30,700 nucleotides of DNA. It comes from an uncultured Muribaculaceae bacterium. Its GTDB lineage: Bacteria > Bacteroidota > Bacteroidia > Bacteroidales > Muribaculaceae. Made by a program: the position numbers and the translations under genes. The notes beneath the pieces were generated by a model that was not told the DNA's origin, ran no database searches, and saw only the letters and a program-made list of their open reading frames with translations. The stretch's first letter is position 1. Each line of letters begins with the position of its first letter. The stretch is from NCBI GenBank assembly GCA_910586455.1, contig CAJUHX010000020.1, positions 1 to 30,700 of the forward strand. The letters run 5' to 3'. Positions 23,472 to 30,700 of this stretch are shown here, piece after piece.

Positions 23472-24433
23472 ACCACAACCGGAATGCCCAGCAATGCCGT
23501 AATGGCATTGACAGGAAGTACATAAATTTTTGAAACTATATCGCACAGCAGCATCACTGCCGCGCCTGTAAACAGGGTGGCCGGCATGAGTACACGGTGG
23601 TCGCTGCTGCCTATGGCCATACGGGCCACATGGGGCATGGCCAGACCGATGAAGCCTATGGGGCCACAGAAGGCGGTGACGGTACCAGCCAGCAGTGTGG
23701 TGCTTATAAAAAGTACCGGACGCCAGCGTTGAACGTCCAGCCCCATGCCTCGGGCGTATTCCTCGCCGAGCAGCATGAGGTTAAGGGCCTTCAGGGCTCC
23801 TACTGCGAGCAGCAGACCTGCCAGCACTGCTGCGAGCATAATCCACAGTTGAGTGGAAGTGACATCGGCAAGCGAACCCATAGTCCAGATTACAAAGCTT
23901 TTAAGCGAATGTTCGTCGCTGAGATACTGCAATATCTGCACCACAGCACCTACACCCGACGAAAACATCATACCCAGTATAAGAATCACCATTATGTCGC
24001 TGATACGACGCCCTACAAGTGTGATTACAGCCAATACGGCGGCCGAGCCGACCCATGCGGCTCCGGCCACTCCAAGGTCACCCAACAGCGGATTCAGACC
24101 CATAAGCGGCGCACCGAGTATCAGCAGGGCCACGCCCAGCGACGCGCCGCTGCTTATGCCAAGCACATAGGGGCCGGCGAGCGGATTGCGGAATAGGGTC
24201 TGCATCTGCAGGCCACTCACCGACAGCGCCGCGCCCGCCACAAGGGCCACAACAGCCTTTATAAGGCGTATGTCCACAACTATGGTTCGTGTGGAATCCG
24301 GGCAGTCGCCGCCGCTTAGCGCGGCCCATACGGTCGACAGAGGCATATCGACCGAGCCTACGCACAAATCGGCCAGCAGAAGCAACAGGGTCAGAACACC
24401 CAGCGTACATATCACATAACCGGAACGCCTCAT
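23435..24433 (-). CDS. btuC: FecCD/BtuC-family ABC transporter permease
   Basis: The 332-residue protein has about ten hydrophobic segments and the family landmarks RLIKAVVALVAGAALSVSGLQ (residues roughly 55-76, the PRxxxxxxxGAxLaxsG region with the usual PR changed to IK), FRNPLAGPYVLGISSGASLG and FCGPIGFIGLAMPHVAR (the coupling loop that meets the ATPase). Two copies form the channel through which the substrate enters the cytoplasm. Its ATG overlaps the TGA of the binding-protein gene by four bases (ATGA), and its end overlaps the ATPase gene by 37 bases, so the three are translationally linked. The family carries cobalamin, heme or ferric siderophores; cobalamin is inferred from the neighbouring nrdJ. 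The symbol rests on that inference. Confidence 0.86.
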   Translation of the reverse strand: MRRSGYVICTLGVLTLLLLLADLCVGSVDMPLSTVWAALSGGDCPDSTRTIVVDIRLIKAVVALVAGAALSVSGLQMQTLFRNPLAGPYVLGISSGASLGVALLILGAPLMGLNPLLGDLGVAGAAWVGSAAVLAVITLVGRRISDIMVILILGMMFSSGVGAVVQILQYLSDEHSLKSFVIWTMGSLADVTSTQLWIMLAAVLAGLLLAVGALKALNLMLLGEEYARGMGLDVQRWRPVLFISTTLLAGTVTAFCGPIGFIGLAMPHVARMAIGSSDHRVLMPATLFTGAAVMLLCDIVSKIYVLPVNAITALLGIPVVVWIVLHNSAKAR

Positions 24434-25521
24434 TTCAGCTTCACATAATAGTAGGTCGAATCGCTGCTGCCACCGGTGAATATTGTGCGGAAATCGGCCA
24501 ATACGCGGTCGGGATATATAATCGCCGACTCGTAAAAGTCGTTGCCCCCGCCTTCGGTACTGCGCTTGTCCGAGGCCCAGAGATTGCCGCTGCGCACAGC
24601 CGGAATATCGGCGAACTTAGGCATTGTGCGCTTGAGTTCGTCGACCGACGATGCTGCGTCGATGTTAATCCACACATCGGCCTTCGATGCCAACTGGTAC
24701 GCTTCTTCGAGGTCGATGGGCACACTCGAACTGTTGTCGTTGGGGTACACATAGCAGCCTCCTGCGTCCTCTATCATCCTTATCATGTAGCTGCTGGCGG
24801 CAGGCATGAACCATACGCCGTTGTATGGGGTGTTGAGCATCACCACAGGCTTGTGTCCGGAGTTTGCTGCTTCGGACTTAAGGCTCTCGTAGCGCTGTTC
24901 TATGGCATTATAGAGTTCAAGACCGACCTCTCGCACGCCGCAGATTTCGGCTACCGCAACCAGCCACTCCGACTTTGCCAGAGGCGACTGCTCGGTAAAT
25001 TCGTTGATGTATATGTAGGGAATGCCCAATTCGTCGAGTTTGGTCTGCATCGGACTTGGCGCGCCTATGCCGTAGAGCATCACCAGATCGGGCTTCAGCG
25101 ACAGCAGCAGTTCGTAGTCGATATTCTCGCCGGGGCCGACATCGGCAGGCTTGCGACGGCGTACTTCCTCGTCGCTGAGATACTGCAGACCGCTCACACC
25201 CACCACACGGTCAGCTAAGCCCAGAGCCGAAAGCATGGCCACATGGGTCGACGACATGCACACGATTCGGCGGGCCGGCGCACTGATGGAGGTGACTCCG
25301 ACCGGAGCGTCGGCGCCTATGAACAGCGGAGCGGCAAACGAATATCCGCCTGCGGTGTCGGGCACCACCATGCTGTGTCCGCTGCTGTCGCCCAGCACAA
25401 TATACGAAGCATGCAGGGGCTTGTAAACGGTATCGGTGAGGCCGTCGGCCTCACCGTTGCCGCCACTGTCGGCGCATGCCGCAGCCAACAGAGCGAAGGG
25501 TATTATCAGTGGATATTTCAT
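24430..25521 (-). CDS. btuF: Periplasmic-binding-type lipoprotein of BtuF/FecB class
   Basis: The 363-residue protein starts with a signal peptide ending in LLAAAC, a lipobox with Cys16, so it should be tethered to the membrane in the periplasm. The binding domain is the class III type with two lobes joined by a helix: RRIVCMSSTHVAMLSALG, a Tyr-rich loop, LLLSLKPDLVMLYG and YLSDEEVRRRKPADVGP with the typical PDVG-like turn. It captures the substrate and hands it to the permease. Its ATG overlaps the nrdJ stop by one base (TAATG), a strong sign of coupling. The frame is open upstream into nrdJ, but the signal peptide fixes the start. Cobalamin is the inferred ligand; heme and siderophores are alternatives. 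The symbol is provisional. Confidence 0.85.
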   Translation of the reverse strand: MKYPLIIPFALLAAACADSGGNGEADGLTDTVYKPLHASYIVLGDSSGHSMVVPDTAGGYSFAAPLFIGADAPVGVTSISAPARRIVCMSSTHVAMLSALGLADRVVGVSGLQYLSDEEVRRRKPADVGPGENIDYELLLSLKPDLVMLYGIGAPSPMQTKLDELGIPYIYINEFTEQSPLAKSEWLVAVAEICGVREVGLELYNAIEQRYESLKSEAANSGHKPVVMLNTPYNGVWFMPAASSYMIRMIEDAGGCYVYPNDNSSSVPIDLEEAYQLASKADVWINIDAASSVDELKRTMPKFADIPAVRSGNLWASDKRSTEGGGNDFYESAIIYPDRVLADFRTIFTGGSSDSTYYYVKLK

Positions 25522-28058
25522 TATCCGCACTTGGAAGTACCGCAGCTGGTACATATCAGACAGCCTTCCTGATACACGAGCGACTCGCTGCCGCAGTTGG
25601 GACAACGCTGTCCCGAGGCCTTGGTGCCGTTGGGCAGATATTTTTTCAGTGCCCGCTCTACGCCCATCTTCCAGGTGTTGATCGACTGCGAGTCCAGTTC
25701 AAGACCGCCCACAAGCTTGAGAACCTGGTCGATTGGCATGCCGTAACGCAGCACACCCGATATGAGTTTGGCATAGTTCCAATACTCGGGGTTGAATTTG
25801 TCGCTGAGTCCTTCGATTGTGGTCTTGTAGCCGCGCTTGTTTATGAACTGGAAGTCGTAGCGCTTGTTGCCCTTGTCGTCCACGGCCTTGATTATCTTGC
25901 CGTGTGTCACCGATTTGGGGCAGAATATGCCGTCTTCATCGTCTGCCAGACCTGTAAATATTTCGTAAGGAGTACCGTCGATAAGACCCACAAAGGCAAT
26001 CCACTTTTCTTTGTTGTTCTGGAAGCGCACCACATCGGCCTCGAGCTCAATGGGGCGTTTGCCTACATGAGGCTTTGGTTCGTCGGCATTCGCCGACGGA
26101 ACAGCCTTTTTCTCCAGTGCCACCAGCACGCCGGAGCGACAGCCGTCGCGATATACGGTACAGCCCTTGCATCCGCTGCGCCAGGCCTCGACATAGAGGG
26201 CGTTGACAGTTTCCTCGCTCACGTCGGCAGGCAGGTTGATGGTAACGCTGATGGAGTGGTCGACCCACTTCTGGATACGGCCCTGCATACGCACCTTCTC
26301 AAGCCAGTTGATTTCGTTGGCTGTAGCGCCTGCGTACGGCGAGCGGGCCACAAGAGCGTCGAGTTCTTCCTGAGTATAGTCGTCTTTCACCTCTATATTC
26401 TGGCTTTTCATCCAGTCGACGAATTTAGGGTGATATACTATATATTCCTCGAATGCGTCGCCGCTTTCGTCCACATAGTCCACGCGCACTTCGACATCCG
26501 ACGGATTCACCTTACGACGGCGTTTGTACACCGGCATGAACACTGGCTCGATACCGGAAGTGGTCCGGGTCATAAGCGATGTGGTGCCGGTAGGAGCTAT
26601 TGTAAGGCAGGCGATATTGCGTCGGCCCGAGCGTTTCATTCTCTCGTAAAGTTCAGGCGAAGCCTCGGCCAGACGCTGTATGAAGGGGTTGTTTGCCTCG
26701 CGTGCGCTATCGTAGATTTCGAATGCGCCACGCTCCTCGGCCATGGTCACACTCGACCCGTAAGCGGCTATGGCAAGCGCACGGTGTACACTTTCGCTGA
26801 ATGCGGTAGCCTCAGGGGTGCCGTAACGCAGACCCATGGCCGCAATCATGTCGCCTTCGGCGGTTGTGCCGACACCTGTACGGCGGCCCTGACCGGTTTT
26901 GTGGCGTATTTTCATCCAGAGGTTGCGCTCGGTCGACTTTACTTCCTCGGTTTCGGGGTCACGGCCTATTTTTTCGAGTATCAGGTCGATTTTTTCCTGT
27001 TCCAGATCTATGATGTCGTCCATAATACGCTGTGCCTTGGCTACATGCTCGCGGAAGAGGTCGAAGTCGAACTCAGCCTGCGGAGTAAAGGGGTTACGCA
27101 CATAGCTGTAGAGGTTTATGGCCAGCAGACGACAGCTGTCGTAGGGGCAGAGGGGTATTTCGCCGCACGGATTGGTACTGATGGTGCGGAAACCAAGGTC
27201 GGCATAGCAGTCGGGCACACTCTCGCGGGTGATAGTGTCCCAGAAAAGCACGCCGGGCTCGGCCGATTGCCACGCATTATGTATGATTTTAGACCAGAGC
27301 TCGGATGCGTCGATGTCCTGAGTCACGAACGGCTCCTGACTGTCGACAGGATATTGCTGGCGATAGAGGCCGCCTTCTGTTGCGGCGCGCATAAATTCGT
27401 CGTCGATACGTACGCTGACATTTGCACCTGTCACCTTGCCTTCGGTCATCTTGGCGTCGATAAAGCGCTCGCTGTCGGGATGCTTTATCGAAACTGTCAT
27501 CATCAGCGCTCCACGGCGTCCGTCCTGCGCCACCTCGCGGGTACTGTTGGAGTAGCGCTCCATAAAGGGCACAAGACCGGTGGATGTAAGCGCCGAGTTT
27601 TTCACCGGCGTACCTTTCGGACGTATATGGCTGAGGTCGTGACCTACACCACCGCGGCGCTTCATCAACTGTACCTGTTCTTCGTCGATACGGATTACAC
27701 CGCCATATGAATCAGGATTGCCGTCAAGGCCTATCACAAAGCAGTTCGACAGCGAACCCACCTGGAGGTCGTTGCCAATGCCGGTCATGGGGCTGCCCTG
27801 AGGCACAATGTAGCGGAAGCCCTTAAGCAAATCGAAGACTTCATCGTGCGACATGGCATTGGGATAGCGGGCCTCTATGCGCGAAATTTCGGCGGCAATG
27901 CGGTGATGCATGTCGTCCGGTGTAAGCTCATAAAGATTATTGAATGAATCTTTAAGGGCATATTTGCTAACCCATACGCGGGCGGCGAGCTCGTCGCCGC
28001 CAAAGTAGCGCAGGGTTGCCTCGTAGGCTTGATCGTAGTTATAAATTTTCTTTTCCAC
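25521..28058 (-). CDS. nrdJ: Adenosylcobalamin-dependent (class II) ribonucleotide reductase
   Basis: NrdJ reduces ribonucleotides to deoxyribonucleotides with adenosylcobalamin as radical source, and works with or without oxygen. The 845-residue protein lacks an ATP-cone at the N-terminus. It shows FRYIVPQGSPMTGIG, GSLSNCF with redox Cys106, RRGGVGHDLSHIRPKGT, STNPCGEIPL with the radical Cys298 and Glu300, and APTGTTSLM, all class II features. The last 27 residues hold six cysteines (819, 822, 833, 836, 839 and 844), a zinc-ribbon-like tail also carrying the redox pair. The start codon is GTG; no in-frame ATG exists before a stop at 28124-28122. It heads an operon with a cobalamin-class importer and msrAB. 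I found no cobalamin riboswitch in the roughly 70-base leader. Confidence 0.95.
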   Translation of the reverse strand: MEKKIYNYDQAYEATLRYFGGDELAARVWVSKYALKDSFNNLYELTPDDMHHRIAAEISRIEARYPNAMSHDEVFDLLKGFRYIVPQGSPMTGIGNDLQVGSLSNCFVIGLDGNPDSYGGVIRIDEEQVQLMKRRGGVGHDLSHIRPKGTPVKNSALTSTGLVPFMERYSNSTREVAQDGRRGALMMTVSIKHPDSERFIDAKMTEGKVTGANVSVRIDDEFMRAATEGGLYRQQYPVDSQEPFVTQDIDASELWSKIIHNAWQSAEPGVLFWDTITRESVPDCYADLGFRTISTNPCGEIPLCPYDSCRLLAINLYSYVRNPFTPQAEFDFDLFREHVAKAQRIMDDIIDLEQEKIDLILEKIGRDPETEEVKSTERNLWMKIRHKTGQGRRTGVGTTAEGDMIAAMGLRYGTPEATAFSESVHRALAIAAYGSSVTMAEERGAFEIYDSAREANNPFIQRLAEASPELYERMKRSGRRNIACLTIAPTGTTSLMTRTTSGIEPVFMPVYKRRRKVNPSDVEVRVDYVDESGDAFEEYIVYHPKFVDWMKSQNIEVKDDYTQEELDALVARSPYAGATANEINWLEKVRMQGRIQKWVDHSISVTINLPADVSEETVNALYVEAWRSGCKGCTVYRDGCRSGVLVALEKKAVPSANADEPKPHVGKRPIELEADVVRFQNNKEKWIAFVGLIDGTPYEIFTGLADDEDGIFCPKSVTHGKIIKAVDDKGNKRYDFQFINKRGYKTTIEGLSDKFNPEYWNYAKLISGVLRYGMPIDQVLKLVGGLELDSQSINTWKMGVERALKKYLPNGTKASGQRCPNCGSESLVYQEGCLICTSCGTSKCG

Positions 28059-28132
28059 GATTAGAAGGTATTGAACATTAGCTGAAGTTGAAAAGTAAAA
28101 GCCTGTATTCAGCCCTTTAGCCTATTGCGCTG

Positions 28133-28140
28133 CAAAGTTG
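28133..28140 (-). promoter_or_regulatory. Probable -7 promoter element for the nrdJ operon
   Basis: On the minus strand it reads CAACTTTG, followed by CAG, one base off the TAnnTTTG consensus and resembling the -7 box of rplY. No clear TTTG occurs at the usual distance upstream. Use of this site would give a leader of roughly 70 bases before the GTG start. Confidence 0.4.
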
Positions 28141-28300
28141 GCAATAATTTTTCAATCAACAAAATTTTTATGCTCCAACTTATCAACATGTCGAAAAGTT
28201 TTCCATTTTAATTTGCCTTTACGCTGATTTTTAAGGCATTAAGAATTTTAAAATCTTTCAAAGTTTTCAGTTTTGATAAATTGTAGATAACTTTTAACAC
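28141..28300. other. AT-rich intergenic region with near-matches to DnaA boxes
   Basis: The 305-base gap between nrdJ and the nitroreductase gene is far richer in A and T than its surroundings. Relative to the consensus TTATCCACA I see TTATCAACA at 28180-28188 (one mismatch, plus strand), TTATCTACA at 28290-28282 (one mismatch, minus strand) and TTATCAAAA at 28279-28271 (two mismatches, minus strand). It lies about 1 kb from the end of dnaA and separates divergent genes. It could be part of the replication origin, or simply promoter DNA; the nitroreductase promoter occupies its right end. Confidence 0.35.
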
Positions 28301-28306
28301 CGTGGC

Positions 28307-28337
28307 TTTGTTTTTTGGAGAACTTTAATTAACTTTG
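28307..28337 (+). promoter_or_regulatory. Bacteroidota-type promoter for the nitroreductase gene
   Basis: TTTG at 28307-28310 and TAACTTTG at 28330-28337 are separated by 19 bases, a full match to the -33/-7 consensus. Transcription should start near 28343, about 20 bases before the ATG at 28364. Confidence 0.75.
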
Positions 28338-28363
28338 GCGCGTGTACTTTTTATAACAGGAAT

Positions 28364-29107
28364 ATGAATCTCGATTTTTTTAATACGCGCCGCACTGTGC
28401 GCTCTTTTTCGCCCGAAGTTCCGTCGCGCGACGATATATGCGCCATGATTGAAGCCGCAGCACATGCCCCCAACACCGGCAACATGCAGAATGTGGCTGC
28501 AATCGTGACTTCCGACAGCGAAATACTCCGGCAACTCTCGCCCCTGCACTTTGGGCAGCCCTGTGTGTGCAACGCCCCGTATGTAATTACTTTCTGCGCC
28601 GACTTCAACCGCTTTGAGCAGTGGTGTTCGCTGCGCGACGCCAATCCCGGATTCGACAATCTGCAAAGCTTGCTCGCCGCCATAGTCGACGCATCGATTT
28701 TCGCACAGCAATTCTGCACTATCGCCGAAATGAACGGACTCGGAGGCGTTTTCCTGGGCACCACGCTATACAATGCCGGGCAAATCGCCCGAGTGCTGGA
28801 GCTGCCCGACAAGGTAATTCCGGTGATAACCCTGGCCATAGGCGTGCCGGCTTCCGATGCGTCACAAGGCCCCACCGAGCGTCTGCCGTTGCGTTCGGTA
28901 CTGCACTTCGACAAGTACCAGCCTTTTGACAACAACGACATCGAGAGCCTCTACGCCACGCTCGAAGCCGCCGAGTCATCACACAAGTTCATTGCCGAAA
29001 ACAACAAAAAAACGCTCGCACAGGTATTTACTGATGTAAGATACCCACGCGATTCGGCTGAAGCTTTCAGCGAAACCCTAAAAGCGTTTATCAAAAATTA
29101 CCTATAG
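28364..29107 (+). CDS. Nitroreductase-family FMN oxidoreductase
   Basis: The 247-residue protein has the nitroreductase fold: the N-terminal FMN-binding phrase NTRRTVRSFSPEVPSRDDI with its Arg pair, AAAHAPNTGNMQNVAA (flavin and subunit contacts around residues 32-46), and MNGLGGVFLGT with VITLAIGVPASDAS in the second half. These enzymes use NAD(P)H to reduce nitroaromatics, quinones or flavins as dimers in the cytoplasm; the physiological substrate is unknown. Length and motifs are closer to the NfsA/FRP-like group than to the short NfsB group, though this is a loose judgement. It has its own promoter and stands alone between the nrdJ operon and dnaA. It converges on dnaA across a 185-base gap that holds a large inverted repeat. 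Confidence 0.88.
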   Translation: MNLDFFNTRRTVRSFSPEVPSRDDICAMIEAAAHAPNTGNMQNVAAIVTSDSEILRQLSPLHFGQPCVCNAPYVITFCADFNRFEQWCSLRDANPGFDNLQSLLAAIVDASIFAQQFCTIAEMNGLGGVFLGTTLYNAGQIARVLELPDKVIPVITLAIGVPASDASQGPTERLPLRSVLHFDKYQPFDNNDIESLYATLEAAESSHKFIAENNKKTLAQVFTDVRYPRDSAEAFSETLKAFIKNYL

Positions 29108-29127
29108 CAATCATCCTGCGTCTGACC

Positions 29128-29275
29128 CCAGAGTGGAGGCATCCTTGACTATACAGTTCAAATGTTACTACAGTACTGATACGAGAACTCTACACCTATT
29201 CTGCTGCTAATCAGCTTACACCTACACTGCAGAGGCAAGGACAACCTCCACTCCGGTAAAACTCTGAGAGTTCTC
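29128..29275. ncRNA. Candidate structured RNA element between nitroreductase and dnaA
   Basis: The convergent gap of 185 bases holds a long imperfect inverted repeat. GAGTGGAGG (29131-29139) pairs with CCTCCACTC (29245-29253), and TCCTTG (29142-29147) with CAAGGA (29236-29241), enclosing 88 bases that contain smaller stems such as GCTG/CAGC around 29202-29214. A second repeat, GAGAACTCT (29183-29191) with AGAGTTCTC (29267-29275), crosses the first and could form a pseudoknot or an alternative fold. No T-run follows, so it is not an ordinary terminator. The long interrupted hairpin is reminiscent of 6S RNA in outline, but I have no sequence match, no promoter of the usual type on either strand, and do not know which strand would be used. 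Confidence 0.35.
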
Positions 29276-29292
29276 TGTGTAAAACTACTTAA

Positions 29293-30684
29293 TTATACCG
29301 CTTTGAGCTCAGCCTCGATAGACTTTATTTCTTCAGTAAGCTTGCGGTCGACACCAAGGCGCTGCTCAATTGCGTTGCAGCCGTAAAGCACAGTGGCATG
29401 CGAACGCCCCAGACGTGAGCCGATAGCCTTAAGCGACATATTGGCCATAGCCTTGGCCAGATACATTACAATCTGGCGCATGTCGGAAATCTCACGCTTG
29501 CGGGTTTTGGTAAACAGTTTATCGGGCTCGATGCCATAATAGTTGGCCACACGGTCAACAATCAGTTCAAAATCGAGGCGGTGTTCGTTGATTTTCACCA
29601 CATTCGACACCACTTTGCGCGCGAGGTCGAGATTCACGTCGCAGCCGAGAACCATGGCACGACCCATCAGCGAGGCTACAACACCCACAATCTCACGGAT
29701 ACTGTCGGTAACGTTTGCGGCGATAAAATCGATTACATCATCGGGCAGATTCAGACCATCCTGCTCTGCCTTGCGGCGGAGCACATCGCGGCGCAGCTCC
29801 ATGTCGGGGCGCTCAAGTTCCTGAGTCATACCCCATTTGAATCGGTTGAGTACACGAGCTTCGAAGCCCTCCATCTGCGAGGGCGGACAATCACTCGAAA
29901 GTATAATCTGCTTGCCGTTCTGTTTCAGATGATTGAATATGTGAAAGAACATATTCTGGGTTTTATTCTTACCGGCCAACTCCTGCACGTCGTCCACAAT
30001 AAGCATGTCGATGCTCTGATAGAAGTGGAAGAACGAGTTGATAGACCCCATGCGGTTGGCAGCGGTAAACTGACTTTCGAACAGACGCGCGTTTATATAT
30101 AGTACGCGCAAGTCGGGGTCAAGCTCCTTGGCCCTTATACCTATTGCCTGAATCAGGTGTGTCTTTCCCACACCTGTAGGTCCGAACACAAACAGCGGGT
30201 TGAACGTCATAACCTTGCGGGCCACGCTTTCGCCAATGGCACGCGCCTCGCGGTTACCCATGCTGCTGCAGTAGTTTTCAAATGTATTGAATGGATTAAG
30301 CTGTGAGTCGAACGGAGCGGCAGCCTTAGCCTGAAACGGATTGGCCGGCTGCACCTTACGCTGCACCTGATTGAGGATAGCCTGCGAAGGTTCGCCGCTG
30401 CGCATGCTAAGTTCGGTGTCGGGCGCGTTCTGCACCTGCGGCACACGATAAAACAGCTGTACCCCCTGACCGTACACCTTGCGGATACCGGCACCGAGCA
30501 CGCCTACAAAGCGTTCTTCAATCTGATCGGCAAAAAATTGCGATGGCACCAGCAGCTCAAGCTTGTTGTTCTCGTAGCTTGCCGATGTCACGATTCTGAA
30601 GAACGCATTATATTGTTCAGGAGAAATGTTGTCCTTTATAAACTGTTGACACTCCTCCCAAAGTTGCTTATGGTCTTTTTCCAT
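29293..30684 (-). CDS. dnaA: Chromosomal replication initiator protein DnaA
   Basis: DnaA binds DnaA boxes at the origin and melts the DNA to start replication. The 463-residue protein has domain I (about 1-80, starting KQLWEECQQFIKDNISPEQYN), a Gln- and Pro-rich linker domain II (about 82-130), the AAA+ domain III with Walker A GPTGVGKTH (168-176), Walker B LIVDDVQ (228-234) and the RFKWGMTQEL arginine-finger region, and domain IV (about 370-463), the DNA-binding helix-turn-helix. The recognition motif reads LGRSHATVLYGC (425-436), with Ser428 in place of the Asp that most DnaA proteins carry in RDHxTV. The ATG is 16 bases from the right edge, so the promoter is out of view. It converges with the nitroreductase gene. 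Confidence 0.96.
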   Translation of the reverse strand: MEKDHKQLWEECQQFIKDNISPEQYNAFFRIVTSASYENNKLELLVPSQFFADQIEERFVGVLGAGIRKVYGQGVQLFYRVPQVQNAPDTELSMRSGEPSQAILNQVQRKVQPANPFQAKAAAPFDSQLNPFNTFENYCSSMGNREARAIGESVARKVMTFNPLFVFGPTGVGKTHLIQAIGIRAKELDPDLRVLYINARLFESQFTAANRMGSINSFFHFYQSIDMLIVDDVQELAGKNKTQNMFFHIFNHLKQNGKQIILSSDCPPSQMEGFEARVLNRFKWGMTQELERPDMELRRDVLRRKAEQDGLNLPDDVIDFIAANVTDSIREIVGVVASLMGRAMVLGCDVNLDLARKVVSNVVKINEHRLDFELIVDRVANYYGIEPDKLFTKTRKREISDMRQIVMYLAKAMANMSLKAIGSRLGRSHATVLYGCNAIEQRLGVDRKLTEEIKSIEAELKAV

Positions 30685-30700
30685 TGGCGTGGGGGTGAAT

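Noticed and set aside
25476..27710. 744-codon open frame on the plus strand, opposite nrdJ
   Set aside because: It lies antisense to a clear class II ribonucleotide reductase and shows no motif or domain; it is a by-product of the GC-rich codon use of nrdJ.
28059..28140. Cobalamin riboswitch in front of nrdJ
   Set aside because: The predicted leader is only about 70 bases, too short for the usual structure of about 200 bases, and I could not find the conserved B12-box in this stretch.
29128..29275. Intrinsic terminator for the nitroreductase and dnaA genes
   Set aside because: The closing stem is not followed by a T-run on either strand and encloses 88 bases, unlike an intrinsic terminator.
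1..30700. CRISPR arrays, insertion sequences, tRNA or rRNA genes
   Set aside because: No regularly spaced repeats, transposase-like frames, terminal repeats or tRNA cloverleaf patterns were seen on reading both strands.

Overview
The window reads as a chromosomal core segment of a Bacteroidota bacterium of the order Bacteroidales. A Muribaculaceae-like gut organism is my best guess, but I cannot confirm the family. Evidence for the order: promoters of the Bacteroidota type (TTTG about 19-20 bases before TAnnTTTG) stand in front of many genes; Shine-Dalgarno sequences are hard to see; and the family mix is typical (DUF4293 protein, long TlpA-type secreted thioredoxin, MsrA-MsrB lipoprotein, adenosylcobalamin-dependent NrdJ, DnaA). 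I saw no tRNA, rRNA, CRISPR array, insertion sequence or prophage.

Layout, left to right. (1) 1-376: the 3' end of an outer-membrane beta-barrel gene. (2) 401-3012: a rightward operon rplY(ctc)-pth-glycosyltransferase-Hsp15-like S4 protein, mostly ribosome and peptidyl-tRNA care. (3) 3041-5082: a lipoprotein gene followed after 10 bases by a fused ABC-type ATPase/DUF4435 (TOPRIM-like) protein resembling the halves of the PARIS defence system. (4) 5181-7740: a BadF/GlcNAc-kinase-like protein, a tiny membrane protein, a VanZ-like protein and a leftward secreted TlpA-like thioredoxin, tightly packed with overlapping convergent ends. (5) 7835-11291: a rightward set of acyl-CoA synthetase, bioB and a SpoU-type RNA methyltransferase. 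(6) 18566 down to 11288: a leftward set of sugar nucleotidyltransferase, tgt, lptG-type permease, small membrane protein, large TPR protein, DUF4293 protein and a catalytically dead M23-like membrane protein. (7) 18759-21584: a secreted two-domain M16 protease, closed by a 40-base perfect palindrome that also serves the converging operon. (8) 28140 down to 21641: nrdJ followed by a BtuF/BtuC/BtuD-like importer and msrAB. (9) 28059-30700: an AT-rich intergenic region with near-matches to DnaA boxes, a nitroreductase, a structured 185-base convergent gap, and dnaA.

How the parts work together. The clearest system is region 8: a cobalamin-dependent ribonucleotide reductase translationally coupled to an importer of the cobalamin/siderophore class, which suggests a uptake-plus-use unit for B12. 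Region 2 resembles the Bacillus ctc-pth-(Hsp15-like) neighbourhood and hints at ribosome rescue. The least explained items are the ATPase-DUF4435 fusion, the TGT with a rebuilt zinc site, the dead M23 protein, and the large inverted-repeat element beside dnaA. All functional calls are from reading the sequence; no database search was run.
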